From an uncultured Oscillospiraceae bacterium (GTDB taxonomy: Bacteria > Bacillota > Clostridia > Oscillospirales > Oscillospiraceae), in contig CAKUAM010000029.1 in the NCBI GenBank assembly GCA_934636305.1, forward strand, positions 1-22,140: 22,140 bases of DNA. Reading direction: 5' to 3'. Below the pieces are notes generated by a model. That model saw nothing but the letters and a program-made list of their open reading frames with translations. It searched no databases and was not told the DNA's origin. This document shows, one piece after another, positions 1-6,714 of this stretch. Each line of letters begins with the position of its first letter. Position 1 is the first letter of the stretch. A program made the position numbers and the translations under genes.

Positions 1-581
1 CATATTGTATCAAATATTTCGCAATTTGTACACACTTTTTTTGCAATTTCCCGGCATGATTCCCACAATTTTTGCGTACCGGTCGTCTGCGAAACCATAC
101 AAAACGGCAAACTGGCCCTTTTTTCGTCCTGCGTCAGCCAGCTTTGCAGCGCCTCAGCGCTCTGGAACACGTGTGCGTCGGAGGAATAGCTGGCAATGGC
201 CATCACCTCCGGGTGCGTCGGCGTGCCGATGATAAGAAGGCTTCTGCCCTCTTTTTCCGCCTTCTGCGCAATCACGTGAATTTTTTTCACAAACGGACAC
301 GTCGCGTCCACGATCTGCGCGCCGCGCGCCGCAAGCTCCTTCTGCTCGCTGACCGGAATCCCGTGCGCGCGGACAATCACCGTCTGCCCGGGCTGCGCCT
401 GCTGCGCGCTGTCAATCTCCTGCAGACCCATGGCCGCAAAGCGCGCAACCACGTGCCGGTTATGGATAATCGGCCCCAGCGTCGCCGCCGGCACGCCGGA
501 TCCTGCTGTTTTCTCTGCCAGATCAACCGCACGCTCCACACCAAAGCAGAACCCCGCCGTCTCAGCCAATCTGATCTGCAT
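1..581 (-). CDS. ispH: 4-hydroxy-3-methylbut-2-enyl diphosphate reductase, C-terminus beyond window
   Basis: IspH carries out the last step of the MEP isoprenoid pathway, reducing HMBPP to IPP and DMAPP with a [4Fe-4S] cluster. The frame opens at ATG 581 and stays open for 193 codons to the window edge. Visible family motifs are AGFCFGVERAV (Cys12), ATCPFVKKIH (Cys95), a VSQTT segment, and finally EIFDTI. The next codon reads TG? from the two remaining bases, which fits the third cluster cysteine that follows this motif in IspH. About a third of the protein, and any C-terminal S1-domain fusion of the kind known in Clostridia, lies outside. The start overlaps the end of plsC by 20 bases, so translation is probably coupled. 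It is the last visible gene of the operon that starts at the RpiR-type regulator. Confidence 0.95.
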   Translation of the reverse strand, partial: MQIRLAETAGFCFGVERAVDLAEKTAGSGVPAATLGPIIHNRHVVARFAAMGLQEIDSAQQAQPGQTVIVRAHGIPVSEQKELAARGAQIVDATCPFVKKIHVIAQKAEKEGRSLLIIGTPTHPEVMAIASYSSDAHVFQSAEALQSWLTQDEKRASLPFCMVSQTTGTQKLWESCREIAKKVCTNCEIFDTI

Positions 582-1173
582 AGCTGTCACCGCCAAGCTC
601 ATAAATTTTCTTCAGCAGCGCATCCGCCTCGCGCTGACAGGCCGCATGGTTCTGCGGGTCAAGTCCCTCCAGCGGGTATGGCTGGTCAAACGCAACCGTT
701 ACCGGGCAGAGCGGCGTCTTGTTGCGCGTCACAAATACCGGCATGACCGGCGCGCCGGACTGCGCCGCCATCCGCACAGCCCCGGTCTTGGCCCGCACAT
801 GCTTGTCTCTGTTGCAGCGCGTGCCCTCCACAAACACCAGAAGCTTGTCCTTCTCCTGCTGCAGCGCATCCACACACTCGTCATACGCCGCCACATCGTG
901 CGCGCCGCGCTCGACAAAAATAATCCGGAACTTTTCCATCACCCAGCCGATAAACGGCACGCGCCGGAGCTCCTTCTTGGCGATGATGCGGATCATCTCC
1001 GGCTCGTTGAGCGCCAGCAGGATCCAGAGCGGATCCGCCATACCGGAATGGTTGGCGCACAGCACGCAGCACCCCTTCGGCACCAGCTCCCGTCCCACTA
1101 CGTGGAACACCGGGTGCCAGAAAAACAGGCCGATGCGCACGATCCACCAGCAAAGCCGGTACCAGAACCTCAC
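562..1173 (-). CDS. plsC: 1-acyl-sn-glycerol-3-phosphate acyltransferase (PlsC family)
   Basis: PlsC-family enzymes acylate lysophosphatidate to phosphatidate at the inner membrane face. The 203-residue product has a hydrophobic N-terminus (residues 7-26). It shows the NHSGMAD form of the HX4D catalytic motif (His42, Asp47), the EGTR substrate-binding motif (116-119) and a later GAPVMPVFV block, all in the usual order and spacing. An upstream ATG at 1230 exists. I chose GTG 1173 because it overlaps the cmk stop codon as GTGA and has an AGGGGGAA ribosome binding site 6-8 bases before it; the longer form would run far into cmk. It sits between cmk and ispH, a cluster common in Clostridia. Confidence 0.93.
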   Translation of the reverse strand: MRFWYRLCWWIVRIGLFFWHPVFHVVGRELVPKGCCVLCANHSGMADPLWILLALNEPEMIRIIAKKELRRVPFIGWVMEKFRIIFVERGAHDVAAYDECVDALQQEKDKLLVFVEGTRCNRDKHVRAKTGAVRMAAQSGAPVMPVFVTRNKTPLCPVTVAFDQPYPLEGLDPQNHAACQREADALLKKIYELGGDSYADQIG

Positions 1174-1844
1174 GCCAGCTTCCCCCTGACAATGGCAAGA
1201 ATTTTCTCCACAGACTGCTGCAGCGTGCAATCGGACGTATCGAGAAGCACCGCGTCCGCCGCCTGCCTGAGCGGCGCTGCCGCGCGCTCAGAATCCTGCT
1301 TGTCTCTGGCCTGCATTTCGCGCAGAACCTGATCGTAGGTTGTCTTTTCGCCCTTTTCCTGCAGCTCCTCGAAGCGTCTGCGCGCACGCACCGCCACGTC
1401 CGCTGTCAGGAAGATCTTCACATCGGCGTCCGGCAGCACGACCGTGCCGATATCGCGGCCATCCATAATGACATCATGCATCCGGGCCAGCTGCCGCTGC
1501 ATATCAAGCAAAAACGCACGCACGCACGGCTGCGCGGATACGCCGGAGGCGTACCGCGACATTTCCGGCGTGCGGATCTCTCCCGTCACGTCCTCACCGT
1601 TGAGGATCATGTGCTGCACGCCGTCCTCATAGCGGATCTCAATGTTCACCTCGTCAATGAGGCGCGCAATGCCGTCCTTGTCCTTCGGACCGATACCCAT
1701 CAGGCACATATAATAGCCCACCGTGCGATAGATTGCGCCGGTATCGACATACAAATAGCCCAGCTCCTTCGCGCACGCTTTTGCCATGGTGCTCTTGCCT
1801 GCGCCGGCCGGCCCGTCAATGGCAATGGAATGGTATTTTTTCAT
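1170..1844 (-). CDS. cmk: (d)CMP kinase
   Basis: Cytidylate kinase phosphorylates CMP and dCMP with ATP, feeding nucleotide and CDP-lipid synthesis. The 224-residue length is typical. The P-loop GPAGAGKST is at residues 11-19, followed by VDTGAIYRTVGYY (33 onward) and the MDGRDIGTVVLPDAD block, all diagnostic of Cmk. The start ATG overlaps the stop of the upstream flavoprotein gene by 4 bases (ATGA). The stop overlaps the plsC start by 4 bases. This tight packing argues for one transcript and translational coupling. Nothing is missing from the catalytic motifs. Confidence 0.97.
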   Translation of the reverse strand: MKKYHSIAIDGPAGAGKSTMAKACAKELGYLYVDTGAIYRTVGYYMCLMGIGPKDKDGIARLIDEVNIEIRYEDGVQHMILNGEDVTGEIRTPEMSRYASGVSAQPCVRAFLLDMQRQLARMHDVIMDGRDIGTVVLPDADVKIFLTADVAVRARRRFEELQEKGEKTTYDQVLREMQARDKQDSERAAAPLRQAADAVLLDTSDCTLQQSVEKILAIVRGKLA

Positions 1845-3115
1845 ACGGTTCTATCCTCCGCAAGTTCTTTTCCTGCCGCCGAACAGCCGGCCAGATGCCC
1901 CGTCGCCCACGCAATCTGCAGGTTGAACCCACCGGTGTACGCGTCCACATCCAGCACCTCCCCCGCAAAGTAGAGCCCCTGCACAAGCTTGGACTCCATC
2001 GTCTTGGCGTTCACCTGCTGCACCTGCACACCGCCGGTGGTGACAATTGCATCCTCAACCGGCGCCTTGCAGGCAATCGGCACCTGAAAGCATTTGATGC
2101 ATTCGAGCAGCGCGCGGCGCTGCTGCTTCGTGATGGAATTGACCTTCTGCGTGGGTGCAATGCCGCTGCGCGCAATGACGACCGGGATCATGGACCTGGG
2201 CAGAAGCGCCGACAGGCTGTTTTCAAAATCCCGGTTCTGCGCAGCGGAAAAATCGCGCACAATGCGCGCGTCAAGCGTTTTTTCATCCAGCGCCGGCTTG
2301 AGATCAATCCGGACGGTATAGCCGTTCTCGCCGCGCTGCATATGCGAGCTCGCCGACAAAATGACAGGCCCTGACAGGCCAAAATGTGTAAATAGCAGCT
2401 CGCCAAAATCCTCATAGACTGTCTTACCCTTGCCATTTACCAGCCGGATGGCGACGTTTTTGAGCGCCAGTCCCTGCATTTTTGCGCAGTCGTGCCCCTT
2501 TTCCACAAGCGGTACCAGCGAGCCGTCCGGCTCTATAATCGTATGGCCAAGCGCCTGCGCCAGCCGGTAGCCGTCGCCGGTTGAGCCTGTGGCAGGGTAG
2601 CTCATGCCGCCCGTCGCCACGATCACGCAGTCTGCCGGAATGGGGCCTGCATCCGTCTTGACGCCCACAACGCGGCCATCCGCCGCAGAAATCTGCACCG
2701 CGCGGCGCGTGAGCACGCGCACACCGCTCTCCTGCAGAAAGCGCTCCAGCGCAGCAAGCACGCTCCGCGATTGATCGGAAACCGGGAACACCCGGTTGCC
2801 GCGCTCGGTCTTGAGCGCGCAGCCATAGCTCTCAAAAAAAGCCTTTGCGTCCGCCGGGGAAAAGCCCGCCAGCGCGCTGTATAAAAACCGCGGGTTGACC
2901 GGCACGTTCTGCAGAACGTCCTGCCACGCGCAGTCGTTTGTCACGTTGCACCGGCCCTTGCCGGTGATGAGCAGCTTCTTGCCCAGCCGTCCGTTCGGCT
3001 CAAGCAGCGTCACGTCCGCGCCGTGCTGCGCCGCCGTCCCGGCGGCCATCATGCCCGCCGCGCCGCCGCCGATGACGACAACCTTATTCGACCCGTTCAA
3101 ATGCGTCATACTCAT
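1841..3115 (-). CDS. HI0933-family NAD(P)/FAD-dependent oxidoreductase
   Basis: This is a flavoprotein of the HI0933/YhiN (BaiN-like) family, whose physiological substrate is mostly undefined. It has the N-terminal dinucleotide motif VVVIGGGAAGMMAA, the family signature GRLGKKLLITGKGRCNVTN, an ATGGMSYPATGSTGDGYRLA block, and the C-terminal AGEVLDVDAYTGGFNLQIAWATG flavin-binding end. I take ATG 3115 (424 aa), about 10 bases after a GGAG; ATG 3109 is nearly as good. A longer frame from 3193 is unlikely because it lies inside the upstream regulator gene. The gene overlaps the regulator by about 30 bases and cmk by 4, so it belongs to the same operon. Flavoproteins of this family next to cmk-plsC-ispH are a recurring clostridial arrangement (recalled, not checked). 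Confidence 0.93.
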   Translation of the reverse strand: MSMTHLNGSNKVVVIGGGAAGMMAAGTAAQHGADVTLLEPNGRLGKKLLITGKGRCNVTNDCAWQDVLQNVPVNPRFLYSALAGFSPADAKAFFESYGCALKTERGNRVFPVSDQSRSVLAALERFLQESGVRVLTRRAVQISAADGRVVGVKTDAGPIPADCVIVATGGMSYPATGSTGDGYRLAQALGHTIIEPDGSLVPLVEKGHDCAKMQGLALKNVAIRLVNGKGKTVYEDFGELLFTHFGLSGPVILSASSHMQRGENGYTVRIDLKPALDEKTLDARIVRDFSAAQNRDFENSLSALLPRSMIPVVIARSGIAPTQKVNSITKQQRRALLECIKCFQVPIACKAPVEDAIVTTGGVQVQQVNAKTMESKLVQGLYFAGEVLDVDAYTGGFNLQIAWATGHLAGCSAAGKELAEDRTV

Positions 3116-3944
3116 CCCAAAGCCGCTCCAGATCCTCAAATGTTTTGGCCACGCGGCTCTCCTGCCGGATGCCGATGGACACGACGAGCGCATTGATCAC
3201 GCTCATCGGCGCAACAAGCGAGTCCACCACAGAGACCATGTTGCTCTTGGCGCACAGCACATAATCGGCCACCTTGCCGCCCGGCGCTTCGGGCTTGTCC
3301 GTGATGGTAATCACAGTCGCACCGGACGCGCGCGCATACTGCAGCACCTTGACCGTGCGGCTGGAATAGCGCGGCAGGCTGATGCCGATGACCACATCGT
3401 CCTTGCCCACGCGCAGCAGCTGCTCAAACATTTCGCTTGTCGCGGTGGAGGAAATGAGGCGCACATTGTCAAAAATATTCCGGAAATAAAAATTGAGATA
3501 CGCCGCCAGCGCCGCCGACGAGCGCACGCCAACAATATAAATATAGCGCGCACGCAAAATAGCCTCCACGCTCTTTGCCATCTGGTCCCGGTCGAGCGCC
3601 TCGCTTGTCATACGGATGGCGTTGGCGTCACGCTGCAGCACGCTGCCTACCACGTCCTGATTGTTGAGCTGGTCGCTGGCAACCTCGATGCGCTGGACGC
3701 TGGTGAGCTTATTGCGGACCAGCTCCTGCAGGTGCTTCTGCATCTCCGGGTAGCCCGCGTAGCCAAGCTCCACTGCAAAGCGCACAACCGTCGACTCCGA
3801 AACCTCGACGGTCTTGCCCAGACGGCTGGCCGTCATAAAAGCGGCCTTGTCATAATTGGACAGAATATAAGACGCGATTTTCTTCTGTCCCTTGGAAAAC
3901 GTGTGAATCCTGTTCTGAATGCTTGCTAAAATGTCCGCCGGCAT
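3084..3944 (-). CDS. RpiR/MurR-family transcriptional regulator (HTH + SIS)
   Basis: This 286-residue regulator has an N-terminal HTH_6 domain (about residues 1-77, with ASYILSNYDKAAFMTASRLG and SESTVVRFAVELGYAGYPE). A C-terminal SIS sugar-phosphate-binding domain follows (about 125-265, including YIVGVRSSAALAAYL, DVVIGISLPRYSSRTV and ITDKPEAP). Family members sense phosphosugars and usually repress or activate sugar or amino-sugar genes. I chose ATG 3944 rather than the longer frame from 4097 because a GGAG lies 8 bases upstream and the RpiR domain begins directly after it. The preceding 50 codons are the promoter and leader. It is the first gene of the operon, overlapping the flavoprotein gene. 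No sugar-utilisation gene is adjacent on this strand, so its target is not evident. Confidence 0.93.
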   Translation of the reverse strand: MPADILASIQNRIHTFSKGQKKIASYILSNYDKAAFMTASRLGKTVEVSESTVVRFAVELGYAGYPEMQKHLQELVRNKLTSVQRIEVASDQLNNQDVVGSVLQRDANAIRMTSEALDRDQMAKSVEAILRARYIYIVGVRSSAALAAYLNFYFRNIFDNVRLISSTATSEMFEQLLRVGKDDVVIGISLPRYSSRTVKVLQYARASGATVITITDKPEAPGGKVADYVLCAKSNMVSVVDSLVAPMSVINALVVSIGIRQESRVAKTFEDLERLWDEYDAFERVE

Positions 3945-3998
3945 GGGGATAACTCCATTTCTTCGCCGCAACAGCGGCACAAAAAATATTTCTTGGTT

Positions 3999-4027
3999 AT
4001 CATACCGGCTTTTGACGGATTTTTCAA
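3999..4027 (-). promoter_or_regulatory. sigma-A-type promoter of the rpiR-cmk-plsC-ispH operon
   Basis: On the minus strand TTGAAA (4027-4022) is followed after 17 bases by TATGAT (4004-3999), a near-consensus vegetative promoter. Transcription would start near 3992, giving a leader of roughly 48 bases before ATG 3944. That leader contains a small GCCGC/GCGGC hairpin at 3965-3978. No other comparable promoter was seen inside the overlapping downstream genes. Confidence 0.75.
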
Positions 4028-4083
4028 GCAGGAATGGCTTCATGGAAAAATTTTTTCGCAGAGGATTTACACATACAGAAGGA

Positions 4084-4110
4084 ACCCCTCTGACCATTGG
4101 TCAGAGGGGT
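4084..4110 (-). terminator. hairpin terminator after the SipW-type surface protein gene
   Basis: A perfect 12-bp stem (ACCCCTCTGACC / GGTCAGAGGGGT) with a 3-base loop begins 12 bases beyond the stop codon of the minus-strand gene ending at 4123. On the minus strand it is followed by the T-rich but interrupted TTCCTTCTG. It is probably a rho-independent terminator separating that gene from the rpiR operon. The U-tract is weak, so some readthrough is possible. Confidence 0.7.
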
Positions 4111-4122
4111 CAGCCAGATTAT

Positions 4123-6372
4123 TTATTTGCTCAGAGATGCAGAGGCAACCAGCCTTCCATTTGCATCATATGCAGAAACACCATATACCTGTGCTGCCTT
4201 CGGTGTACCATTAAGAGTTGCCATTGTTGTATCGGAAATCAGATAATACGAAACACCCTTCAGTGTATAAATTGTATTTCCAGCAAGCGTACCTTCGCTC
4301 GCTGCCGTGTTCGCATTGCACCATACATCATCGACAAACTTCAGATCCTTCAACTCTGTTTTATACGAATCTGCACCTTCAGTCGCTTTAATTGTTTCAG
4401 AAACGCGCTGCACCAGAGTGCCTTCAGTTTTCAAGTTCGTATAAACAGACAATGTAACAACATACTTCGTGGCTCCAGCCGCAGCAGGAGTAATCGTAAA
4501 TGTGCCATCCTCATTCTTTGTAAGCTTCAAAGATGCATCTTCCGGTCCATATTTGAACAGGTTCGGCCAATATGTATTTTTATCATCAATCAGTTTTTTG
4601 AAGCCCTCTTTTCCGCTGTACACAGTTCCATCAATTGTAACGGTTGGTGTACCTTTTGCACCATTTGTCGCAACAATTCCGTTGAACGGGCGCGTACCGT
4701 CTGTCAACGTACTATGAACAACTGCATCGTTAGAGTACGTAAAGTTGGTCACATCTACATGCCATGCGCCATTCAAATTCGCATCATTACCAAGGAACAA
4801 TGCCGCGGATCCGCAAGCCAGGCTGCCTGTGATCTTGCAATTATCAAATACAAACCCACCAGCGGTCGAAAGTCCATAACCAACAAATGCAGCATTATAG
4901 TTGGTGGCGGTACCTCCGCCATACATTCTTGCCGCCATAGTGCAGTTTTTGAAGGTAAGGTTCTGCCCCTTTGTCGGGCAACCATATATCACAAAAGCAC
5001 CACAGTTGTTTGCAACCTCAAATGATCCACCCACTGTAACATTATCAAATGTTGTGTTGTAGGCATTTACTGCTACTGCCGCATCCTTAACAATGAAGTT
5101 TATATTTTCCAGCTTGGACGCATTGGTCATACTACCAGCAAAGAATACTCCTTCGTCCATTGTAATTGTGTGACCTTTGCCATCCAGCGTCGTGTTGAAA
5201 ATATCCGTTGCACAGTCTGCCCATTTATCGCAAACACACGTTTTACCCAGAGAAATATCTTTCATCAAGATAACCGTGTCGTTTTCTGTTGCAGCATTCA
5301 GTGCGTCTGTAAGCGACGTATAGGAAACATTTCCAATCATAGCCGCAGGTGCATCATACACAACCGTAAACGGGCTGAAGCTGGTAACATACATCGTAAC
5401 GATACCGGACGCAGCATTATAGCTGTATGTTTCTGCTTCTTTCGTTGTATTTTCTGTCATTGCTGAGTTGTTGTGATACATCTTGACATTTGACAAGCCC
5501 TTGCCGACAAAGAGTTCCACAGCAACCGGCACACTATTTTCTTCTTTCAATCCGCTGACTGTAACCTCGTACGCCTTGGTACCCTGGCTATCTGCAATCG
5601 TTATACCAGCCGGTGCAGTCGTCGGTTCTACCTTCAGCGTCAGTTTATCTGTATTGGACTTAAGAGCTTCTGCCGGAACAGTTGCTTTAACTGTGTTGTC
5701 ATTGCTTTCAAGGACAGTATCGCCCTCTTTATTTACATCGACGGTAATATCGGCTTTCACATCACCAAATTCCGGATGATCCGGTGTACCATTGGCATCT
5801 TTATCATAATCCGGGCCATAGCTATCGTTTTCGACATTTGCCTGTGTCGCATAGACCGTGATTGCCACACCGTCGATGGTCTTATCCATATAATCATTGC
5901 CCGCAGTTTCCTGCATATGCCCCTTAATGACAAACTCATCAGATGTTGCCTTCGGGGCAAGAACTGTTTCAACAGAGGCAATCGGCTCACCATTCAATGT
6001 CCAATCAATGACCTTGTTCAGTTCCGCATCACCATCAATGCCGGAGATAACAACCTTATACTTGAGATTCAAGTTGCCATTGTTGACAACACGCAGTGCA
6101 GGCAGTTCATACGTGCAGCCCGGCTCCCAAAGGATATTGGTTGTACGCTTATCTGCTGTTACAAAGTTCAGAGTCTGGTTCTCAGCATCTGTCCATCCGC
6201 TTCCAGTTTTCATTTCCAGTCCCACATCCAACGTACCGGACTGGATCTTGTTGACGTTTGCGCTGGCGGTGTCGGTAAACCACGCGAACGTAGTGCCGAC
6301 GAGCATTGTCAGGCAGAGCATAATTGCCAGAATACTGCCGAGCAATGCTTTTTTTGTTGCATTCTTCTTCAT
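4123..6372 (-). CDS. secreted TasA/CalY-like protein with SipW-type signal peptide and beta-helix-like region
   Basis: The function is not known precisely. The 749-residue product starts with a Lys-rich N-terminus and hydrophobic core ending GTTFAWFTDTAS, followed by NKIQSGTLDVGLEM. This is the pattern of SipW-dependent signal peptides found in TasA/CalY (camelysin) proteins. Residues to about 190 resemble a TasA-like beta-sandwich. A linker and Ig-like segment follow. A repeat-rich stretch (DALNAATENDTVILMKDI, TLDGKGHTITMD, then many Asn/Cys/Gly-rich strands) reads like a right-handed beta-helix. The C-terminal ~180 residues form a separate domain. There is no LPXTG or transmembrane anchor. 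ATG 6372 is supported by AAAGGA about 10 bases upstream; an in-frame ATG at 6486 would include the promoter. The gene is visibly AT-richer than its neighbours, which hints at transfer or different selection. No SipW-type signal peptidase gene is in the window. Confidence 0.88.
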   Translation of the reverse strand: MKKNATKKALLGSILAIMLCLTMLVGTTFAWFTDTASANVNKIQSGTLDVGLEMKTGSGWTDAENQTLNFVTADKRTTNILWEPGCTYELPALRVVNNGNLNLKYKVVISGIDGDAELNKVIDWTLNGEPIASVETVLAPKATSDEFVIKGHMQETAGNDYMDKTIDGVAITVYATQANVENDSYGPDYDKDANGTPDHPEFGDVKADITVDVNKEGDTVLESNDNTVKATVPAEALKSNTDKLTLKVEPTTAPAGITIADSQGTKAYEVTVSGLKEENSVPVAVELFVGKGLSNVKMYHNNSAMTENTTKEAETYSYNAASGIVTMYVTSFSPFTVVYDAPAAMIGNVSYTSLTDALNAATENDTVILMKDISLGKTCVCDKWADCATDIFNTTLDGKGHTITMDEGVFFAGSMTNASKLENINFIVKDAAVAVNAYNTTFDNVTVGGSFEVANNCGAFVIYGCPTKGQNLTFKNCTMAARMYGGGTATNYNAAFVGYGLSTAGGFVFDNCKITGSLACGSAALFLGNDANLNGAWHVDVTNFTYSNDAVVHSTLTDGTRPFNGIVATNGAKGTPTVTIDGTVYSGKEGFKKLIDDKNTYWPNLFKYGPEDASLKLTKNEDGTFTITPAAAGATKYVVTLSVYTNLKTEGTLVQRVSETIKATEGADSYKTELKDLKFVDDVWCNANTAASEGTLAGNTIYTLKGVSYYLISDTTMATLNGTPKAAQVYGVSAYDANGRLVASASLSK

Positions 6373-6417
6373 AAGTATGCATCCTTTCTCTTTTTTGACG
6401 GCACACAGCGGGTCATT

Positions 6418-6457
6418 GTTTTCTTCATCAGAAGAAAACATGCAGCCGGCTGCATGT
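6418..6457 (-). promoter_or_regulatory. two abutting inverted repeats in the 5' leader of the surface protein gene
   Basis: A 9-bp inverted repeat (GTTTTCTTC / GAAGAAAAC, 6418-6439, 4-base loop) directly abuts and overlaps by two bases a perfect 20-base palindrome ACATGCAGCCGGCTGCATGT (6438-6457). Both lie between the predicted transcription start (near 6468) and the start codon at 6372. They could be an operator for a dimeric repressor, a stabilising 5' hairpin, or mutually exclusive RNA structures. The sequence alone does not decide. Confidence 0.6.
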
Positions 6458-6474
6458 GCGCCTTGGATGGGGCT

Positions 6475-6483
6475 AGTATAGCA
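6475..6483 (-). promoter_or_regulatory. extended -10 promoter of the surface protein gene
   Basis: On the minus strand TGCTATACT (6483-6475) is an extended -10 element. The -35 position (6503-6498) reads AACAAA, far from TTGACA, which suggests that the promoter needs an activator. Direct repeats lie just upstream at 6507-6541. The predicted start of transcription is near 6468, giving a leader of almost 100 bases. Confidence 0.6.
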
Positions 6484-6506
6484 CATCTTTTTTCATTTTT
6501 GTTAAA

Positions 6507-6541
6507 AACTGCGAAAAAAGCAAAAATAACTGCGAAAAAAG
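6507..6541 (-). promoter_or_regulatory. 14-bp perfect direct repeat with 21-bp period, candidate activator site
   Basis: AACTGCGAAAAAAG occurs at 6507-6520 and again at 6528-6541 (minus-strand reading CTTTTTTCGCAGTT). The period is 21 bp, two helical turns, and the array ends just upstream of the -35 position of the surface protein promoter. Direct repeats with this period placed next to a poor -35 are the usual binding layout of LytTR-type response regulators such as ComE and AgrA. The GCAGTT core partly resembles their sites. The assignment to a regulator family is an inference. Confidence 0.55.
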
Positions 6542-6659
6542 ACGTCCCGCCTCTGTCCGGCCCCGATTGACAGGCCTGCCGCACGGTCAAGTGTCAATTT
6601 TTGACGAAATGAAAACGCAAAATCTGTTCAGCTTTCCAACTGGCGAAATCGGCGCGTTA

Positions 6660-6668
6660 TGTTACAAT
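6660..6668 (+). promoter_or_regulatory. extended -10 promoter of the GH13 glucosidase gene
   Basis: TGTTACAAT (6660-6668) is an extended -10 element about 45 bases before the start codon at 6715. No convincing -35 is present; the spaced hexamer reads TGGCGA. A 13-base palindrome GTCAA-TTT-TTGAC (6593-6605) lies about 70-80 bases upstream of the predicted start of transcription and might be a regulator site. Confidence 0.5.
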
Positions 6669-6714
6669 AATGATGTTGTTATGGTAACTGATTTTTGAAA
6701 TGGAGAAAGATGAA

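Noticed and set aside
2895..3929. Long plus-strand frame of 344 codons opposite the flavoprotein and RpiR genes
   Set aside because: It is the antisense of two well-supported genes, is rich in His and Arg as expected of such shadows, and matches no family.
6559..6605. TTGACA and TGTCAA motifs upstream of the glucosidase gene, considered as a -35
   Set aside because: No -10 lies at 16-18 bases from them. Only the weak palindrome at 6593-6605 is mentioned.
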